Source: Euborellia annulipes (taxonomy: Eukaryota > Arthropoda > Insecta > Dermaptera > Anisolabididae). From it: a DNA stretch of 64,000 nucleotides. A program made the translations under genes and the position numbers. The stretch spans positions 186,001 to 250,000 of the forward strand of contig JAKCPI010006182.1 of assembly GCA_023213315.1 (NCBI GenBank), read 5' to 3'. Below the pieces are notes generated by a model, which saw only the letters and a list, made by a program, of their open reading frames with translations, was not told the DNA's origin and searched no databases. Positions 62,401 through 64,000 of the stretch are shown piece by piece; positions within the stretch are counted from its first letter, which is position 1; each line of letters begins with the position of its first letter.

Positions 62401-64000
62401 TGGTCTTTAAAATCAGCTGCTGTCGCCTGCCATGAAATTGGTCTTGTTGTTAATCCACACGATTGGCGTATAAATCGCGCTGATATCCCTGAAGCAGGCA
62501 TTTCAGAGCCTGTACTTTGGAGTAATGTGCGTTGTCGAGATGAAGATTTATCACTCTCCGAATGTCTTTACGAATCTCCAGCCGAATTTGAGAATTCTTG
62601 TACACATGCTCATGTAAGATTTCTTTTTAAACCATTTTGAATGAAACTATTTTTTTTATCAATCAGTATTAACACGTTTCTTTGTAGGATGTTGGCCTTC
62701 GATGTTATCCGAGTGGTTGGGCAGGAATCCGAGTTGGACCTCTTGCTCCAGGATTGGTGCTACAGCATGTTACTGTTAAAAGAGCAGGTCTTCTTGATTA
62801 CGCTTCCAATACACTTGCTCCTGGTGTTCAGCTTGACTTCTCAGCTTACACATTAGAAGTAAATTATACTAATAGGCCTATAATTAGAGAGCTGAAAAAA
62901 GTCTCTATTTTCGGAAAAAAAATTGCCTTAAAAGTCTACTCTTTTTTAGCCAATAGTCTGTTTTTGGCAAAAAAGTCGCTGTCAATTTTAACAATTAATA
63001 ATATGGGAAAGTAAAAGAAATAGGGTACTTAACCATAACCGAAATATGACAGAGTTCTTTAGAATATAATTAAAAATTTAATTTCATTAGTACAAAAGTA
63101 AAGCACAGCACACATCTTTTTCTTACCTTTGGTTTGGTTTTTTGTGTTGACATATATTTACTTTCCGCTTGTATATTAAAATTCAAGATATACAATTTAT
63201 AAACATGGGAAAATATTTATATTTTGTTACCTTGGCAACCATTTCTCCTATCTTTCATATTAAGTATGAGACTAAAGTGACTTACGTTAGATTTCAAGAG
63301 CAAAATGAGAATATTCATGTAAGAGCATCTAAAAAATAGTTGATATATGAATTTTAATCAAAATCTTTGGAGCGAATGTTGAGAAAATAGAAAAAAAACT
63401 GAAAAAGTACTAGTGCTTTTGGTCCCATTTTGTTCAAAAGCTCCGTGTTACGTCTCAGGGGGCATCTAAATTAAATATAAAGTTTCAACCTCTAGCTCTT
63501 TTCATTCTTGAAATATTTAAATAGGGTCAAGGTCTAAATGGCCTCAGTAGCCGAAAATGCAAAATTAAAAAAAAGCATATTATATTAAAAAATTTGAAAA
63601 AAGTCAGTCGTAAAAGTCGCTTTTTTTCAAAAAAAAGTCTCTGAGAGGCAAAAAAGTCGCAAAAGTCGTTTTTGAAAATCTCAAAAAAAAAGGTTTCTTT
63701 TTGTGAGATCAGTGGAGATATCTAAGAAATTTAGGGAAAGTCTCAAAATTGACAAAAGTCCAAAGACACTACCTATAATACTGCATAAAAAATAGATACA
63801 CTTTTAAATTGAATATATATAATTTTACTTTCTCTTTTTATTTTAGGGACTTCGAGTAGTCGATTCCCTTGCCGATGGTCTTGCTGTAGTTTATGCAAAT
63901 GTTTATGCGCCTGGTGATGGCAGTGTTTTACGAAATGCTGTTCTAAGTGGGAACAGAGGGAGCGGTCTTAGATTAGGTCAAGCTGGATTACGAGTTGAAC
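5869..64000 (+). CDS. bark: bark beetle/Anakonda homologue, 5' part (12 exons, runs off the right edge)
   Basis: Large secreted or membrane-anchored scavenger-receptor-like protein. In Drosophila, Bark/Anakonda organises tricellular and septate junctions at epithelial corners. I joined exons 5869-6111, 36970-37127, 40024-40217, 51706-51880, 55374-55543, 57578-57816, 57949-58201, 58744-59879, 61120-61488, 62356-62613, 62688-62858 and 63847-64000; every junction is GT-AG and the frame stays open. Domains: signal peptide (1-22), solenoid start (25-103), SRCR 1 (104-208), beta-helix repeats (209-350), CUB-like (about 350-477), long beta-helix block (478-856), second solenoid cap (857-965), SRCR 2 (965-1071), further solenoid. 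The fly protein is about 3,100 residues, so roughly the last 60 percent (including the C-type lectin and membrane segment known in the family) lies beyond the window. SRCR, CUB and beta-helix in this order is diagnostic. Assignment is from remembered family architecture, not a search. The start has a signal peptide and a good context (A at -3, G at +4). Confidence 0.88.
6112..8772. other. Start of bark intron 1, no nested gene seen
   Basis: A CT microsatellite lies at 6786-6802. No transposon termini or coding motifs recognised. Confidence 0.55.
8773..9340 (-). repeat. Half-hairpins of the ACTTTCTC family in reverse
   Basis: 8773-8829 is the reverse complement of a hairpin left half (CTTACCGAAGGGTAAGAGAA). 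9281-9340 carries GGAAACTAAATATATCTCGA and the outer arm CTTGTCACACCAGATTTTTT. The 450 bp between them is unrelated, so this is a split old copy. Confidence 0.5.
9345..11164. other. Bark intron 1, no gene seen
   Basis: Contains a hAT-like right end GGAAACCACTG near 9427 without a left partner and the tandem duplication near 10600. Confidence 0.55.
10589..10640 (+). repeat. Tandem CTAAAGTCTCCGTAGTCTCC duplication
   Basis: The 20-mer CTAAAGTCTCCGTAGTCTCC is repeated head to tail with a C-run between and after. Confidence 0.8.
11173..11433. mobile_element. CAGTGGCGGATTAA hAT-type MITE
   Basis: 261 bp with ends CAGTGGCGGATTAA and TTTAATCCGCCCCTG. Flanking ATTCAACT and CTTCAACT match 7 of 8. Long G, T and C runs inside. 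A left end of the same family is at 60411. Confidence 0.8.
11491..12057. mobile_element. CAGAGGCGTACCGAGG hAT-type element with internal minisatellite
   Basis: 567 bp with ends CAGAGGCGTACCGAGG and CCTCGGTACGCCACTG and a perfect 8-bp duplication CATGATAA (11483-11490, 12058-12065). The interior is built from five tandem units (about 11640-11975), each carrying GGGCCCCGGGGCCTCTCAAA. Confidence 0.9.
11640..11975 (+). repeat. Five-unit minisatellite inside the 11491 element
   Basis: Units centred at about 11655, 11712, 11798, 11878 and 11941 share GGCCCCGGGGCCTCTCAAA followed by GGAAATT and an AT-rich tail. Spacing alternates (57, 86, 80, 63 bp) because some tails carry an extra TTTATCTAAATTTTTCCATT block. 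A single related unit sits at 26727-26770. Confidence 0.82.
12066..16486. other. Bark intron 1, no gene seen
   Basis: G-runs at 13724-13738 and C-runs at 14312-14325 look like scars of G/C-run MITEs. A solo left end CATGGGCGTAGCCAGG lies at 13080, whose matching right end type (CTAGTTACGCCCATG) is at 44292. A small hairpin is at 16284-16335. Otherwise featureless. Confidence 0.5.
16487..16775 (+). mobile_element. CAGTGGTTCCCAA hAT-like fragment
   Basis: Left end CAGTGGTTCCCAATCGGTG is typical of animal hAT non-autonomous elements. I did not find the matching right end; the interior runs through a poly-T tract to about 16775. Confidence 0.4.
16776..18014. other. Bark intron 1, no gene seen
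   Basis: A C-run at 17352-17365 and a GC-rich patch at 17505-17575 (GCCCGGACCCCGGGGATACA) suggest a decayed MITE without recognisable ends. Confidence 0.5.
18015..18290 (-). pseudogene. Short 3' fragment of the same LINE family
   Basis: The segment ATGCATAAGGTCCAATGATC and following bases match the LINE 3' region at 52307-52610 on the same strand (shared GCATAAGGTCC, GTCACATGCA, GATGC-TGTTGAG, CTCTTGTGTT). Only the last codons and 3' UTR are present, the usual result of 5' truncation at integration. Confidence 0.6.
18818..18923. repeat. 106-bp imperfect palindrome
   Basis: TGACCATTGAGGAT at the left pairs with ATCACTCAATGGTCA at the right; the interior is unusually GC-rich for the region (GGTTGGCCACCGACCACCGG). 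Confidence 0.5.
19108..19272 (+). repeat. Dispersed repeat, copy 1 (second copy at 60614)
   Basis: Shares AGAGCTTTGTTTGAAAAAGA, TGGAATTTTTTCAA, AGCAAATTTGCGAGAT and GATTGGGCAAAATTGC with 60614-60742. On the minus strand a B-box-like GGTTCGAGCCC lies at its far end, so a tRNA-derived origin is possible. Confidence 0.55.
19370..19557. mobile_element. CATAGGCGTCGACT hAT-type MITE
   Basis: 188 bp with ends CATAGGCGTCGACT and AGTCGACGCCCATA. Flanks CCGATTTG and CCGATTTA match 7 of 8. Confidence 0.72.
19566..20896. other. Bark intron 1, no gene seen
   Basis: AT-rich with a G10 run at 19780; nothing recognised. Confidence 0.55.
20897..21625 (+). mobile_element. ACTTTCTC-family repeat with two internal insertions
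   Basis: Begins with the short hairpin AAATCTGGTGTGACTGGTCG (20898-20934), has the family landmarks GTTACCATGGCAACC and AAAGTACTAGTAC, and ends GGTAAGAGAAAGTAAAA. A small palindrome (ACTTTCTCGTACCC...GAGAAAGTATT, 21154-21203) and a piece of the foldback seen at 1-60 (about 21285-21350) interrupt it. Confidence 0.7.
21640..22099. other. Bark intron 1, no gene seen
   Basis: Unique-looking AT-rich sequence up to the left repeat of the gag element. Confidence 0.5.
22100..22449 (+). repeat. Left direct repeat of the gag element (5' LTR candidate)
   Basis: About 350 bp from a CAACAA-rich start to TTTTTCACAATA, nearly identical to 25774-26116. It is followed at once by a tRNA-Ala-like primer site. 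AATTTA lies three bases before the left copy and directly after the right copy, compatible with a target duplication. The repeat lacks clean TG...CA ends and the right copy extends into more CAA-rich sequence, so the outer left boundary is approximate. Confidence 0.6.
22450..22466 (+). promoter_or_regulatory. Primer binding site, complementary to tRNA-Ala 3' end
   Basis: TGGTGGAGGTGCTGGGA directly follows the left direct repeat. It is the complement of TCCCAGCACCTCCA plus CCA, the 3' end of a typical animal tRNA-Ala. Position and sequence support minus-strand priming of an LTR element. Confidence 0.55.
22754..23962 (+). CDS. Gag-like protein of an LTR-type retroelement (402 codons)
   Basis: ATG at 22754, or at 22787 giving MNQYNLRSNN, a start typical of retrotransposon Gag. 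Residues about 90-215 are polar and heptad-like with a tandem DEIGSVRDEIGSV and many Gln, likely a coiled coil. Residues about 275-350 resemble the capsid (retrotransposon gag) domain: HPVEFVKTFENL, AIEAFIFCLEGNAKQWALSQ, FTINDFLTVLIAQYWGSK. The tail after residue 350 is atypical and ends in a hydrophobic run. No zinc knuckle, protease, RT or integrase follows; 1.8 kb of A-rich sequence leads to the downstream repeat. The element is therefore internally deleted or non-autonomous. Confidence 0.68.
   Translation: MLLTITNSIIIMNQYNLRSNNVPLTQSTTMQGEIVVSDINPIPEDSALRGVPPSPVLKTAVQHANAVSPQMTEENMLQLLLKLTLHNLGQVASLKDEIGSVRDEIGSVMGELSEKITQMNHSFSNCFERQEEMLHNFVKESGQTKQSIVQIESQQLQQDNRVKANYENITKCEIDTTQLQIGLSVDEKYQKLNSSIVDQSQQLDEIKQNINKVSNVPNPEIIRNEYLNSSNIAQEQVQGTLSNLSFASSVSQSPQLNYSVKEKLTIAGTSSKFQDEFCSRGPHPVEFVKTFENLIIHPQVLPSLAIEAFIFCLEGNAKQWALSQRFQNFTINDFLTVLIAQYWGSKIKNKILKKLPPPISRLHYSTTALSRLPPNHLTRYYNEIILTILLFFNLIFFTVTPF
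23963..25773. other. Interior of the gag element without a recognisable pol gene
   Basis: Runs of A at 23980-24002 and 24270-24292 and other A/T-rich tracts dominate. Stop codons interrupt all frames and no RT, RNase H or protease motif was seen. From about 24600 the sequence is more complex and contains an 82-bp tandem duplication. A CT-rich microsatellite lies at 25655-25682. Confidence 0.5.
24872..25035 (+). repeat. Two tandem copies of an 82-bp unit
   Basis: The unit begins ACACCGGGCATGTATGGATC at 24872 and again at 24954, with almost no differences over 82 bp, ending in a TTTTATAATTTTATAATTTT stretch. It lies between the gag frame and the right direct repeat. Confidence 0.8.
25774..26116 (+). 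repeat. Right direct repeat of the gag element (3' LTR candidate)
   Basis: Near-identical to 22100-22449, ending TTTTTCACAATA before AATTTATTTC. Upstream (25690-25773) the CAA-rich sequence continues and forms a Gln-rich open frame ending at the TAG at 25834-25836. No obvious polypurine tract precedes it, a weak point for the LTR model. Confidence 0.58.
26845..26939. repeat. Nested hairpin of the ACTTTCTC family
   Basis: Outer arms AAATCTGGTGTGACTGGCGC and its complement flank an inner stem AACTTTCTCTTACC/GGTAAGAGAAAGTT with loop CTTC. The same structure is at 33799-33890, 34960-35049 and 40470-40561, in collapsed form at 20898-20934, and as half-copies at 8773-8829 and 9281-9340. Confidence 0.85.
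27207..27255. repeat. TA dinucleotide microsatellite
   Basis: About 24 TA units inside an ACTTTCTC-family copy. Similar runs are at 40892-40940, 41907-41939 and 47368-47403. Confidence 0.9.
27669..27716. repeat. CA dinucleotide microsatellite
   Basis: CA-rich tract interrupted by CCCC and GA. The equivalent tract of the next family copy is at 31327-31368 and a shorter one at 41353-41377, so it is part of the repeat family. Confidence 0.85.
27868..28758 (+). pseudogene. Ty3/gypsy-like integrase, C-terminal part of pol
   Basis: Open frame of 296 codons carrying a complete DDE core: Asp7 in SMDVFEINN, Asp60 in VITDNETNF and Glu96 in NGKAEATIKSVKN, spacing DD35E. HQQGNGKAE and a basic C-terminal domain with VWFKKNP fit retroelement integrases. 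The start is artificial: the frame emerges straight out of a neighbouring repeat ending at 27856, so the zinc-binding domain, RNase H, RT and gag are missing. A polypurine tract and a 3' LTR follow. The core looks intact but is a 5'-truncated remnant. Confidence 0.82.
28799..28997 (+). repeat. Polypurine tract and 3' LTR of the integrase element
   Basis: AAAAGAGAGGA (28799-28809) is a polypurine tract, followed by TGTTATATATTATT at 28810, the expected TG start of an LTR. The repeat would end in TAAAACA near 28997, about 188 bp, with TG...CA ends and AATAAA-type signals inside. No 5' partner is in the window, so it is called from the integrase context. Confidence 0.55.
28995..30626 (+). repeat. 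Segmental duplicate A (carries KNL1-like copy 1)
   Basis: About 1.63 kb nearly identical to 48139-50253, starting ACACTTGGCCTTTTTATT and ending inside an ACTTTCTC terminal palindrome (CGATCATGCCAAA). Its left edge abuts the integrase element LTR. Confidence 0.85.
29008..30111 (-). CDS. Small KNL1-N-terminus-like protein, copy 1 (nested in bark intron 1)
   Basis: Three exons on the minus strand: 30111-30070 (14 codons from ATG), 29857-29828 (10 codons) and 29217-29008 (69 codons plus stop), all phase 0 with GT-AG ends. The product is about 93 residues, highly basic: MESKKQANPGRKRK, then ILKNEEKKNE, then a Lys/Glu-rich stretch and KKKVSFGDVTIKVYQ near the C-terminus. KVSF fits the PP1-docking RVxF motif. 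The context resembles the RVSF segment of KNL1/Spc105 (human RRVSFADTIKVFQ), and KILK across the exon 1-2 junction lies where KNL1 has SILK. KNL1 is a kinetochore scaffold of well over 1,000 residues, so this would be only its PP1-binding end. It could be a detached KNL1 fragment, a real small PP1 regulator or a decaying duplicate. A possible 23-nt exon (29739-29717) would break the frame. Function is inferred from motifs only. Confidence 0.5.
30570..31515 (+). mobile_element. ACTTTCTC-family repeat
   Basis: Starts with TACTTTCTCTTACCC and its short palindrome (30570-30619), then CTGCTTGAAATAAACTATGG and the GTTACCATGGCAACC, AAAGTACTAGTAC and CA-repeat landmarks, ending GGGTACGAGAAAGTAAAA. 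It lacks the nested hairpin. The 15-17 bp after the end match those after 27856. Confidence 0.75.
31616..32583. mobile_element. CACTGTAAAAA mariner-like MITE
   Basis: 968 bp with ends CACTGTAAAAAAAATTT and AATTTTTTTTTACAGTG, flanked by TA on both sides (31614-31615, 32584-32585), the Tc1/mariner signature. Subterminal regions are full of AATTTTAC/GTAAAATT arrays in inverse orientation on the two halves, so the element can fold back. No transposase. Confidence 0.72.
31964..32033 (-). repeat. tRNA-like segment inside the mariner-like MITE
   Basis: On the minus strand an A-box-like TGGTCAAATGGGC and a B-box-like GTTCAAATCC are spaced as in a tRNA, with a Leu/Ser-like D arm. The acceptor ends do not pair (GGTGGTG against TCCTGGA), so it is not a functional tRNA gene. 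Confidence 0.4.
32871..33070 (+). mobile_element. CAGGGCCGGA hAT-type MITE (copy 1)
   Basis: 200 bp with ends CAGGGCCGGATC and AGTTCCGGCCCTG, flanked by ATATATAT on both sides (a simple-sequence target, so weaker proof). Its interior CCCGGGCGGCAG is shared, inverted, with the copy at 46996. Confidence 0.8.
33079..33798. other. Bark intron 1, no gene seen
   Basis: Includes short duplicated-looking CCGGCTAATCCGG and GGTAATCCGG motifs around 33125-33315 but no coding signal. Confidence 0.5.
33799..34341 (+). mobile_element. ACTTTCTC-family repeat, short copy
   Basis: Hairpin 33799-33890, then TGTGTCGAGATATATTTAG, a deleted middle, TACATCAGTAAAGTACTAG and the right end GGTAAGAGAAAGCAAAA. Confidence 0.7.
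34960..35049. repeat. Solo nested hairpin
   Basis: A free-standing copy of the hairpin with a changed loop (ACCTGTCGGT) and some arm mismatches, without the rest of the family body. Confidence 0.7.
35740..36318 (+). mobile_element. ACTTTCTC-family repeat, hairpin missing
   Basis: Carries CTTTCCTATGAAGATCAAGA, GAAAAAACTGAAAAAGTACA, CGACATCGAATTTTTGACAT and ends GGTAAGAGAAAGTAAAA. The left boundary is fuzzy. Confidence 0.65.
36319..36969. other. End of bark intron 1
   Basis: Unique-looking sequence running into the exon 2 acceptor; no repeat recognised. Confidence 0.55.
36970..37127 (+). CDS. bark: bark exon 2: start of SRCR domain 1
   Basis: Encodes residues 82-133 plus two bases of codon 134. 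It is preceded by TTGATTTCAG and followed by GTAAGT. The sequence IRLVDGPSVLEGRLQLLHNG and the following WRSVC are the classic opening of an SRCR domain. A short proline-rich linker (EPEPQPPP) separates it from the solenoid segment. The solenoid motif IIAK of exon 1 runs directly into GLPNAKIIF here, so no exon seems to be missing in the 31-kb intron. Confidence 0.9.
37771..37893 (-). repeat. tRNA-derived SINE-like repeat
   Basis: Minus-strand head (37893-37832) GGGGCTTGGTGTAGAGG carries an A box, and GGTTCGGACCCC carries a B box and pairs with the GGGG start. It is about 10 nt shorter than a real tRNA. The body behind it has a 12-bp inverted repeat TTATTTAAGCCA (37779-37790, 37804-37815). 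Confidence 0.55.
37894..39221. other. Bark intron 2, repeats only
   Basis: Contains the G/C-run repeat at 38672-38850; otherwise AT-rich. No gene seen. Confidence 0.55.
39230..39837 (+). mobile_element. TAGGGCTCGGATTT hAT-type element (copy 1)
   Basis: 608 bp with ends TAGGGCTCGGATTT and AAAAATCCGAGCCCTA and perfect 8-bp duplication ATTATCAC (39222-39229, 39838-39845). The interior repeats TGCCTATTTT in both halves. No ORF of note. Confidence 0.88.
40024..40217 (+). CDS. bark: bark exon 3: core of SRCR domain 1
   Basis: Completes codon 134 (Asn), then residues 135-198 plus one base. It has the SRCR landmarks WTRADLETTCRQMGF, the CLEDPGCRGTE segment, DLNQC and GVC, with cysteines spaced as in group A/B SRCR domains. 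Acceptor TTTGCAG, donor GTGAGT. An ATG at 40004 lies in the intron and is not a start. Confidence 0.9.
40405..41524 (+). mobile_element. ACTTTCTC-family repeat directly after bark exon 3
   Basis: Solo terminal GGTAAGAGAAAGTAAAA at 40411, hairpin 40470-40561, full body with TA microsatellite (40892-40940), GTTACCATGGCAACC and the CA run, ending GGGTACGAGAAAGTAAAA. It lies 190 bp behind the exon 3 donor site. Confidence 0.78.
41525..42241. other. Bark intron 3, no gene seen
   Basis: AT-rich with a TA microsatellite. If the FHA gene continues, its next exon would lie here or further left, but I see no convincing one. Confidence 0.45.
42250..42497 (+). mobile_element. CAGGGGCGTA hAT-type MITE (copy 2)
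   Basis: 248 bp, perfect 8-bp duplication ATTTTAAT (42242-42249 and 42498-42505). Same interior as the 1431 and 50777 copies, including TTGCGGAACCAAAGTTGTCC-like sequence. Confidence 0.9.
42814..43926 (-). CDS. FHA-domain protein, RNF8-like N-terminus (partial gene nested in bark intron 3)
   Basis: Three minus-strand exons join cleanly: 43926-43852 (25 codons from ATG, MWVLKKINVDEYDF), 43791-43516 (92 codons) and 42883-42814 (23 codons plus one base, donor GTAAAA). The joined protein has IHIGRGSENG, ISLIHC, then DKNSLNGTFLNGKKLEP and KEGDFIGL, the four phosphopeptide-binding landmarks of an FHA domain (GR, S, H, NG). The segment from DKNSLNG to the WDEE/LYAILPYL junction tracks the RNF8 FHA domain, where DNKSLNG and a DWETIYPCL ending occur. 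RNF8 is a ubiquitin ligase that reads phospho-MDC1 at DNA breaks. No RING exon was found, and the phase-1 donor at 42813 has no partner I could identify, so the gene is partial here or degenerate. An overlapping short ATG upstream (43933-43931) stops after six codons. Confidence 0.62.
44560..44817. mobile_element. CAGGGATGGCAAACC hAT-type MITE (old)
   Basis: 258 bp with ends CAGGGATGGCAAACC and GGTTCGCCACCCCTG. The flanking 8-mers ATCTTGAA and GTCCAGAA match only 5 of 8, so the insertion is old or the duplication has decayed. It splits a tRNA-like sequence (TAGCTCAGAGGC) at 44531. Confidence 0.62.
45300..45640 (+). repeat. Three degenerate tandem copies of an ACTTTCTC-family block
   Basis: AAAAAGTACACCAGTAGAGT at 45323, a second copy near 45471 and a third near 45595, each near a GGGAATTTCAAGA or GAGACCTAG segment. 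They derive from the GTACATCAGTAAAGTACTAG block. Confidence 0.55.
45641..46987. other. Bark intron 3, GC-richer patch without a gene call
   Basis: 46630-46830 is pyrimidine- and GC-rich (TCCTGTCTCTCTCCTCTCC) against an AT-rich background. It has no recognisable protein and could be a promoter-like patch or a decayed repeat. Confidence 0.4.
46996..47239 (-). mobile_element. CAGGGCCGGA hAT-type MITE (copy 2)
   Basis: 244 bp, ends CAGGGCCGGAACTAGG and GGATCCGGCCCTG, perfect 8-bp duplication AAATATTG (46988-46995, 47240-47247). Opposite orientation to the copy at 32871. Confidence 0.88.
47470..47956 (-). mobile_element. TAGGGCTCGGATTT element, truncated copy in reverse
   Basis: Ends GCGAAATCCGAGCCCTA at 47956 and shares long stretches (AGGCATTATAGGCACTAACA, ATTTCATGAAACGTATACAT) with the element at 39230. 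The other terminus is missing; a segment at 47520-47650 is unrelated and may be a later insertion. Confidence 0.7.
48166..49722 (-). pseudogene. Damaged paralogue of the small KNL1-like gene, copy 2
   Basis: Same exon plan as the copy near 29-30 kb: 49722-49681 (MEPKRLTNPGRKRK), 49463-49434 (ILKNEEKKNE) and 48369-48166. In the last exon a net 5-nt insertion just before the PP1 motif changes KKKVSF into TKKEFPSV and shifts the rest, ending at a stop at 48168-48166. A separate 3-nt difference upstream stays in frame. The intron between exon 2 and the last exon also carries a 444-bp transposon (48788-49231). The surrounding 2.1 kb (48139-50253) aligns with 28995-30626. The frame remains open, so a protein with an altered tail is possible, but loss of the only recognisable motif favours a pseudogene. 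Confidence 0.55.
48788..49231. mobile_element. TAGGGCTGGACGGTAA hAT-type element inserted in KNL1-like copy 2
   Basis: 444 bp with ends TAGGGCTGGACGGTAA and TTACCGTCCAGCCCTA and perfect 8-bp duplication GTTAAGGT (48780-48787, 49232-49239). The paralogous locus at 29620-29640 has the uninterrupted empty site AATAGTTAAGGTATC. Confidence 0.95.
50196..50305 (-). mobile_element. ACTTTCTC-family end fragment at the edge of the duplicated block
   Basis: TACTTTCTCTTACCC, the short palindrome and the subterminal AATTCGATGTCGAGATTTTG, then a break at about 50305 into a tRNA-like GGGTTCGATTC. The first part up to about 50253 is shared with 30570-30626. Confidence 0.65.
50777..51041 (+). mobile_element. 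CAGGGGCGTA hAT-type MITE (copy 3)
   Basis: 265 bp, perfect 8-bp duplication ACCCAGAA (50769-50776 and 51042-51049). Near-identical to copy 2, suggesting recent activity. Confidence 0.9.
51050..51705. other. End of bark intron 3
   Basis: AT-rich; AGCCCGCCGAAGGCGGG at 51641-51657 is a short GC palindrome just upstream of exon 4. No gene seen. Confidence 0.5.
51706..51880 (+). CDS. bark: bark exon 4: end of SRCR 1 and jelly-roll-like linker
   Basis: Completes Asp199, then residues 200-256 plus two bases. DYHPDLGIRC supplies the last SRCR cysteine. GFHWRGIRFENA and LRQGNTLYLEIGNSELRHVEI start the beta-rich region of the family. Acceptor TTTTTGCAG, donor GTAATT. GC is again high at third codon positions. 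Confidence 0.88.
53178..54164. mobile_element. CAGTGGCGTAATC hAT-type element inside the LINE
   Basis: 987 bp with ends CAGTGGCGTAATC and GGTTACGCCGCTG and perfect 8-bp duplication CCAGTGGA (53170-53177, 54165-54172). It carries a minus-strand ACTTTCTC-family fragment (53545-53720) and C-rich ends. No transposase frame. Confidence 0.9.
53545..53720 (-). repeat. ACTTTCTC-family fragment inside the 53178 element
   Basis: Reverse-strand match: AAAAGTACTAGTATTTTACT, TTCAGTTTTTTTCGATTTTC, GAAGGAATTGAGCTATGAG. Confidence 0.6.
54710..55373. other. Bark intron 4, right part
   Basis: AT-rich; a solo ACTTTCTC-family terminus (TAAGAGAAAGTAAAA) lies at 54980-54994. Confidence 0.5.
55374..55543 (+). CDS. 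bark: bark exon 5: beta-helix region
   Basis: Completes Arg257, then residues 258-313 plus one base. It reads RHAGSGRDYNTSSAIEVVGV followed by MSHLTITQSLFNGINITNPE, the alternating hydrophobic/Asn pattern of right-handed beta-helix (PbH1) repeats, with possible N-glycosylation sites at NIT and NST. Acceptor TTTTTCTAG, donor GTAGGC. The phase joins cleanly to exons 4 and 6. Confidence 0.87.
56404..56590 (+). mobile_element. CAGGGGCGTA hAT-type MITE, right end lost
   Basis: Left end CAGGGGCGTATATAGAAATT and interior to about GCGCTGATTTCTGTA, where the family copy breaks and an ACTTTCTC-family fragment follows. Further partial copies are at 26626-26760 (left end), 31560-31604 (right end) and, more diverged, 55823-56021. 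Confidence 0.7.
56606..56780 (-). repeat. ACTTTCTC-family fragments in reverse
   Basis: AGAAATGGTTGCCATGGTAA (56613) followed by TTTTACTTTCTCTTAGCC and the subterminal CATGTCAAAAATTCGATGTC. Two separate parts of the family lie next to each other, so an internal deletion or nested insertion is likely. Confidence 0.6.
56789..57064. mobile_element. CAAGGGCGTCCGCAGG hAT-type MITE
   Basis: 276 bp with ends CAAGGGCGTCCGCAGG and CCTGCGGACGCCCATG and perfect 8-bp duplication GCTTCAGC (56781-56788, 57065-57072). Confidence 0.88.
57073..57577. other. Bark intron 5, right part
   Basis: No repeat or coding signal recognised before the exon 6 acceptor. Confidence 0.5.
57578..57816 (+). CDS. bark: bark exon 6: beta-helix repeat and start of CUB-like domain
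   Basis: Completes Gly314, then residues 315-393. GHGVFINSTFGLATINGCTI and TENGGDGIRHI are PbH1-type rungs. They lead into NPFCDFATTPSMIFPVRMSV and CIK, the opening of the CUB-like domain. Acceptor GGTTTCAG, donor GTGAAT, phase 0 at the 3' end. Confidence 0.87.
57949..58201 (+). CDS. bark: bark exon 7: CUB-like domain
   Basis: Encodes residues 394-477 plus one base. PGQVLTLHFLWAEATLPEST, LRIYDGAKLSDRLLAEIP and YIMMVHYQAKPKNYVLGYL follow the CUB fold (the x-L-x-I-Y-D-G core and the final aromatic strands). Acceptor TTTGTAG, donor GTAAAT. Confidence 0.88.
58202..58743. other. Bark intron 7
   Basis: TTATTTAC/GTAAATAA blocks around 58410-58480 are mutually inverted (GTTATTTACAAGATTT, GTAAATAACGGTAAC). 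No gene seen. Confidence 0.5.
58744..59879 (+). CDS. bark: bark exon 8: long parallel beta-helix block
   Basis: The largest exon: completes Gly478, then residues 479-856. It has repeated rungs such as IAIDSLRSLVHIHASSVSDN, GVGHINITDSRIAFNQGDGI and NVNIFRNIIQNPE, with many NxS/T sequons (NVT, NIT, NFT, NCS), as expected for an extracellular right-handed beta-helix. It ends ATFVPFFKK before GTAATT. Acceptor TTTTTTTAG. It is more AT-rich than exons 1-4. Confidence 0.92.
59917..60818. mobile_element. ATAGGCGTACCC composite element
   Basis: About 900 bp with ends ATAGGCGTACCC and GGGTACGCCTAT; flanks TTATATTG and ATATATTA match 6 of 8. Inside lie a left end of the CAGTGGCGGATTAA family (60411) and a dispersed repeat (60614-60742). 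It lies in bark intron 8. Boundaries moderately sure. Confidence 0.5.
60614..60742 (+). repeat. Dispersed repeat, copy 2
   Basis: Diverged copy of 19108-19272 lying inside the composite element in bark intron 8; it lacks about 20 bp (GAGTTTGTGTTTAT-like) present in copy 1. Confidence 0.55.
61120..61488 (+). CDS. bark: bark exon 9: second solenoid cap and acidic Gly/Ser linker
   Basis: Encodes residues 857-979 in phase 0. It echoes exons 1-2: GTLQIQTGVTLRFPPGVGM then IVAGRLEARGRFSNDILFDL matches the exon 1-2 segment ending GLTIRGQIIAKGLPNAKIIF. A low-complexity GGSGSGSGLGIESD stretch separates it from IRLLGGKTSREGRLQ, the opening of SRCR 2. Acceptor TTCTTCCAG, donor GTATGT. Confidence 0.88.
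61602..62063. repeat. Foldback element in bark intron 9
   Basis: Arms of about 110 bp: TTAATCAGGAATAAAAAACA and CAACAGCTGACGTTTTGGCC on the left match TGTTTTTTATTCCTGATTAA-type and CGAAACGTCAGCTGTTG sequences on the right; GCCATCTTCGGAGCTGTT pairs with AACAGCTCCGAAGATGGC. The centre (61715-61940) is unpaired. Confidence 0.75.
62356..62613 (+). CDS. bark: bark exon 10: SRCR domain 2
   Basis: Encodes residues 980-1065. VRDARGIWGTVCDYGWSLKS, AAVACHEIGL, VLWSNVRC and LSECLYES are SRCR signatures, with cysteines in order. Acceptor GATTCAAG, donor GTAAGA. Unlike SRCR 1, where one intron falls inside the domain after the first cysteine, this exon holds nearly the whole domain. Confidence 0.9.
62688..62858 (+). 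CDS. bark: bark exon 11: end of SRCR 2 and new solenoid start
   Basis: Encodes residues 1066-1122. DVGLRCYPSGWAG gives the last SRCR cysteine, equivalent to DLGIRC in exon 4, then GLVLQHVTVKRAGLLDYASN returns to beta-helix sequence. Acceptor TTTGTAG, donor GTAAAT. Both flanking introns are phase 0. Confidence 0.88.
63096..63540 (+). repeat. Diverged ACTTTCTC-family fragment in bark intron 11
   Basis: AAAGCACAGCACACATCTTT, GTTACCTTGGCAACC and GAAAAAACTGAAAAAGTACT are recognisable; the right end is lost. Confidence 0.55.
63847..64000 (+). CDS. bark: bark exon 12 (cut by the window edge)
   Basis: Encodes residues 1123 onward in phase 0 after TTTTATTTTAG. GLRVVDSLADGLAVVYANVY and SVLRNAVLSGNRGSGLRL are beta-helix rungs typical of this family. 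The exon is open to the last base of the window. Confidence 0.85.
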
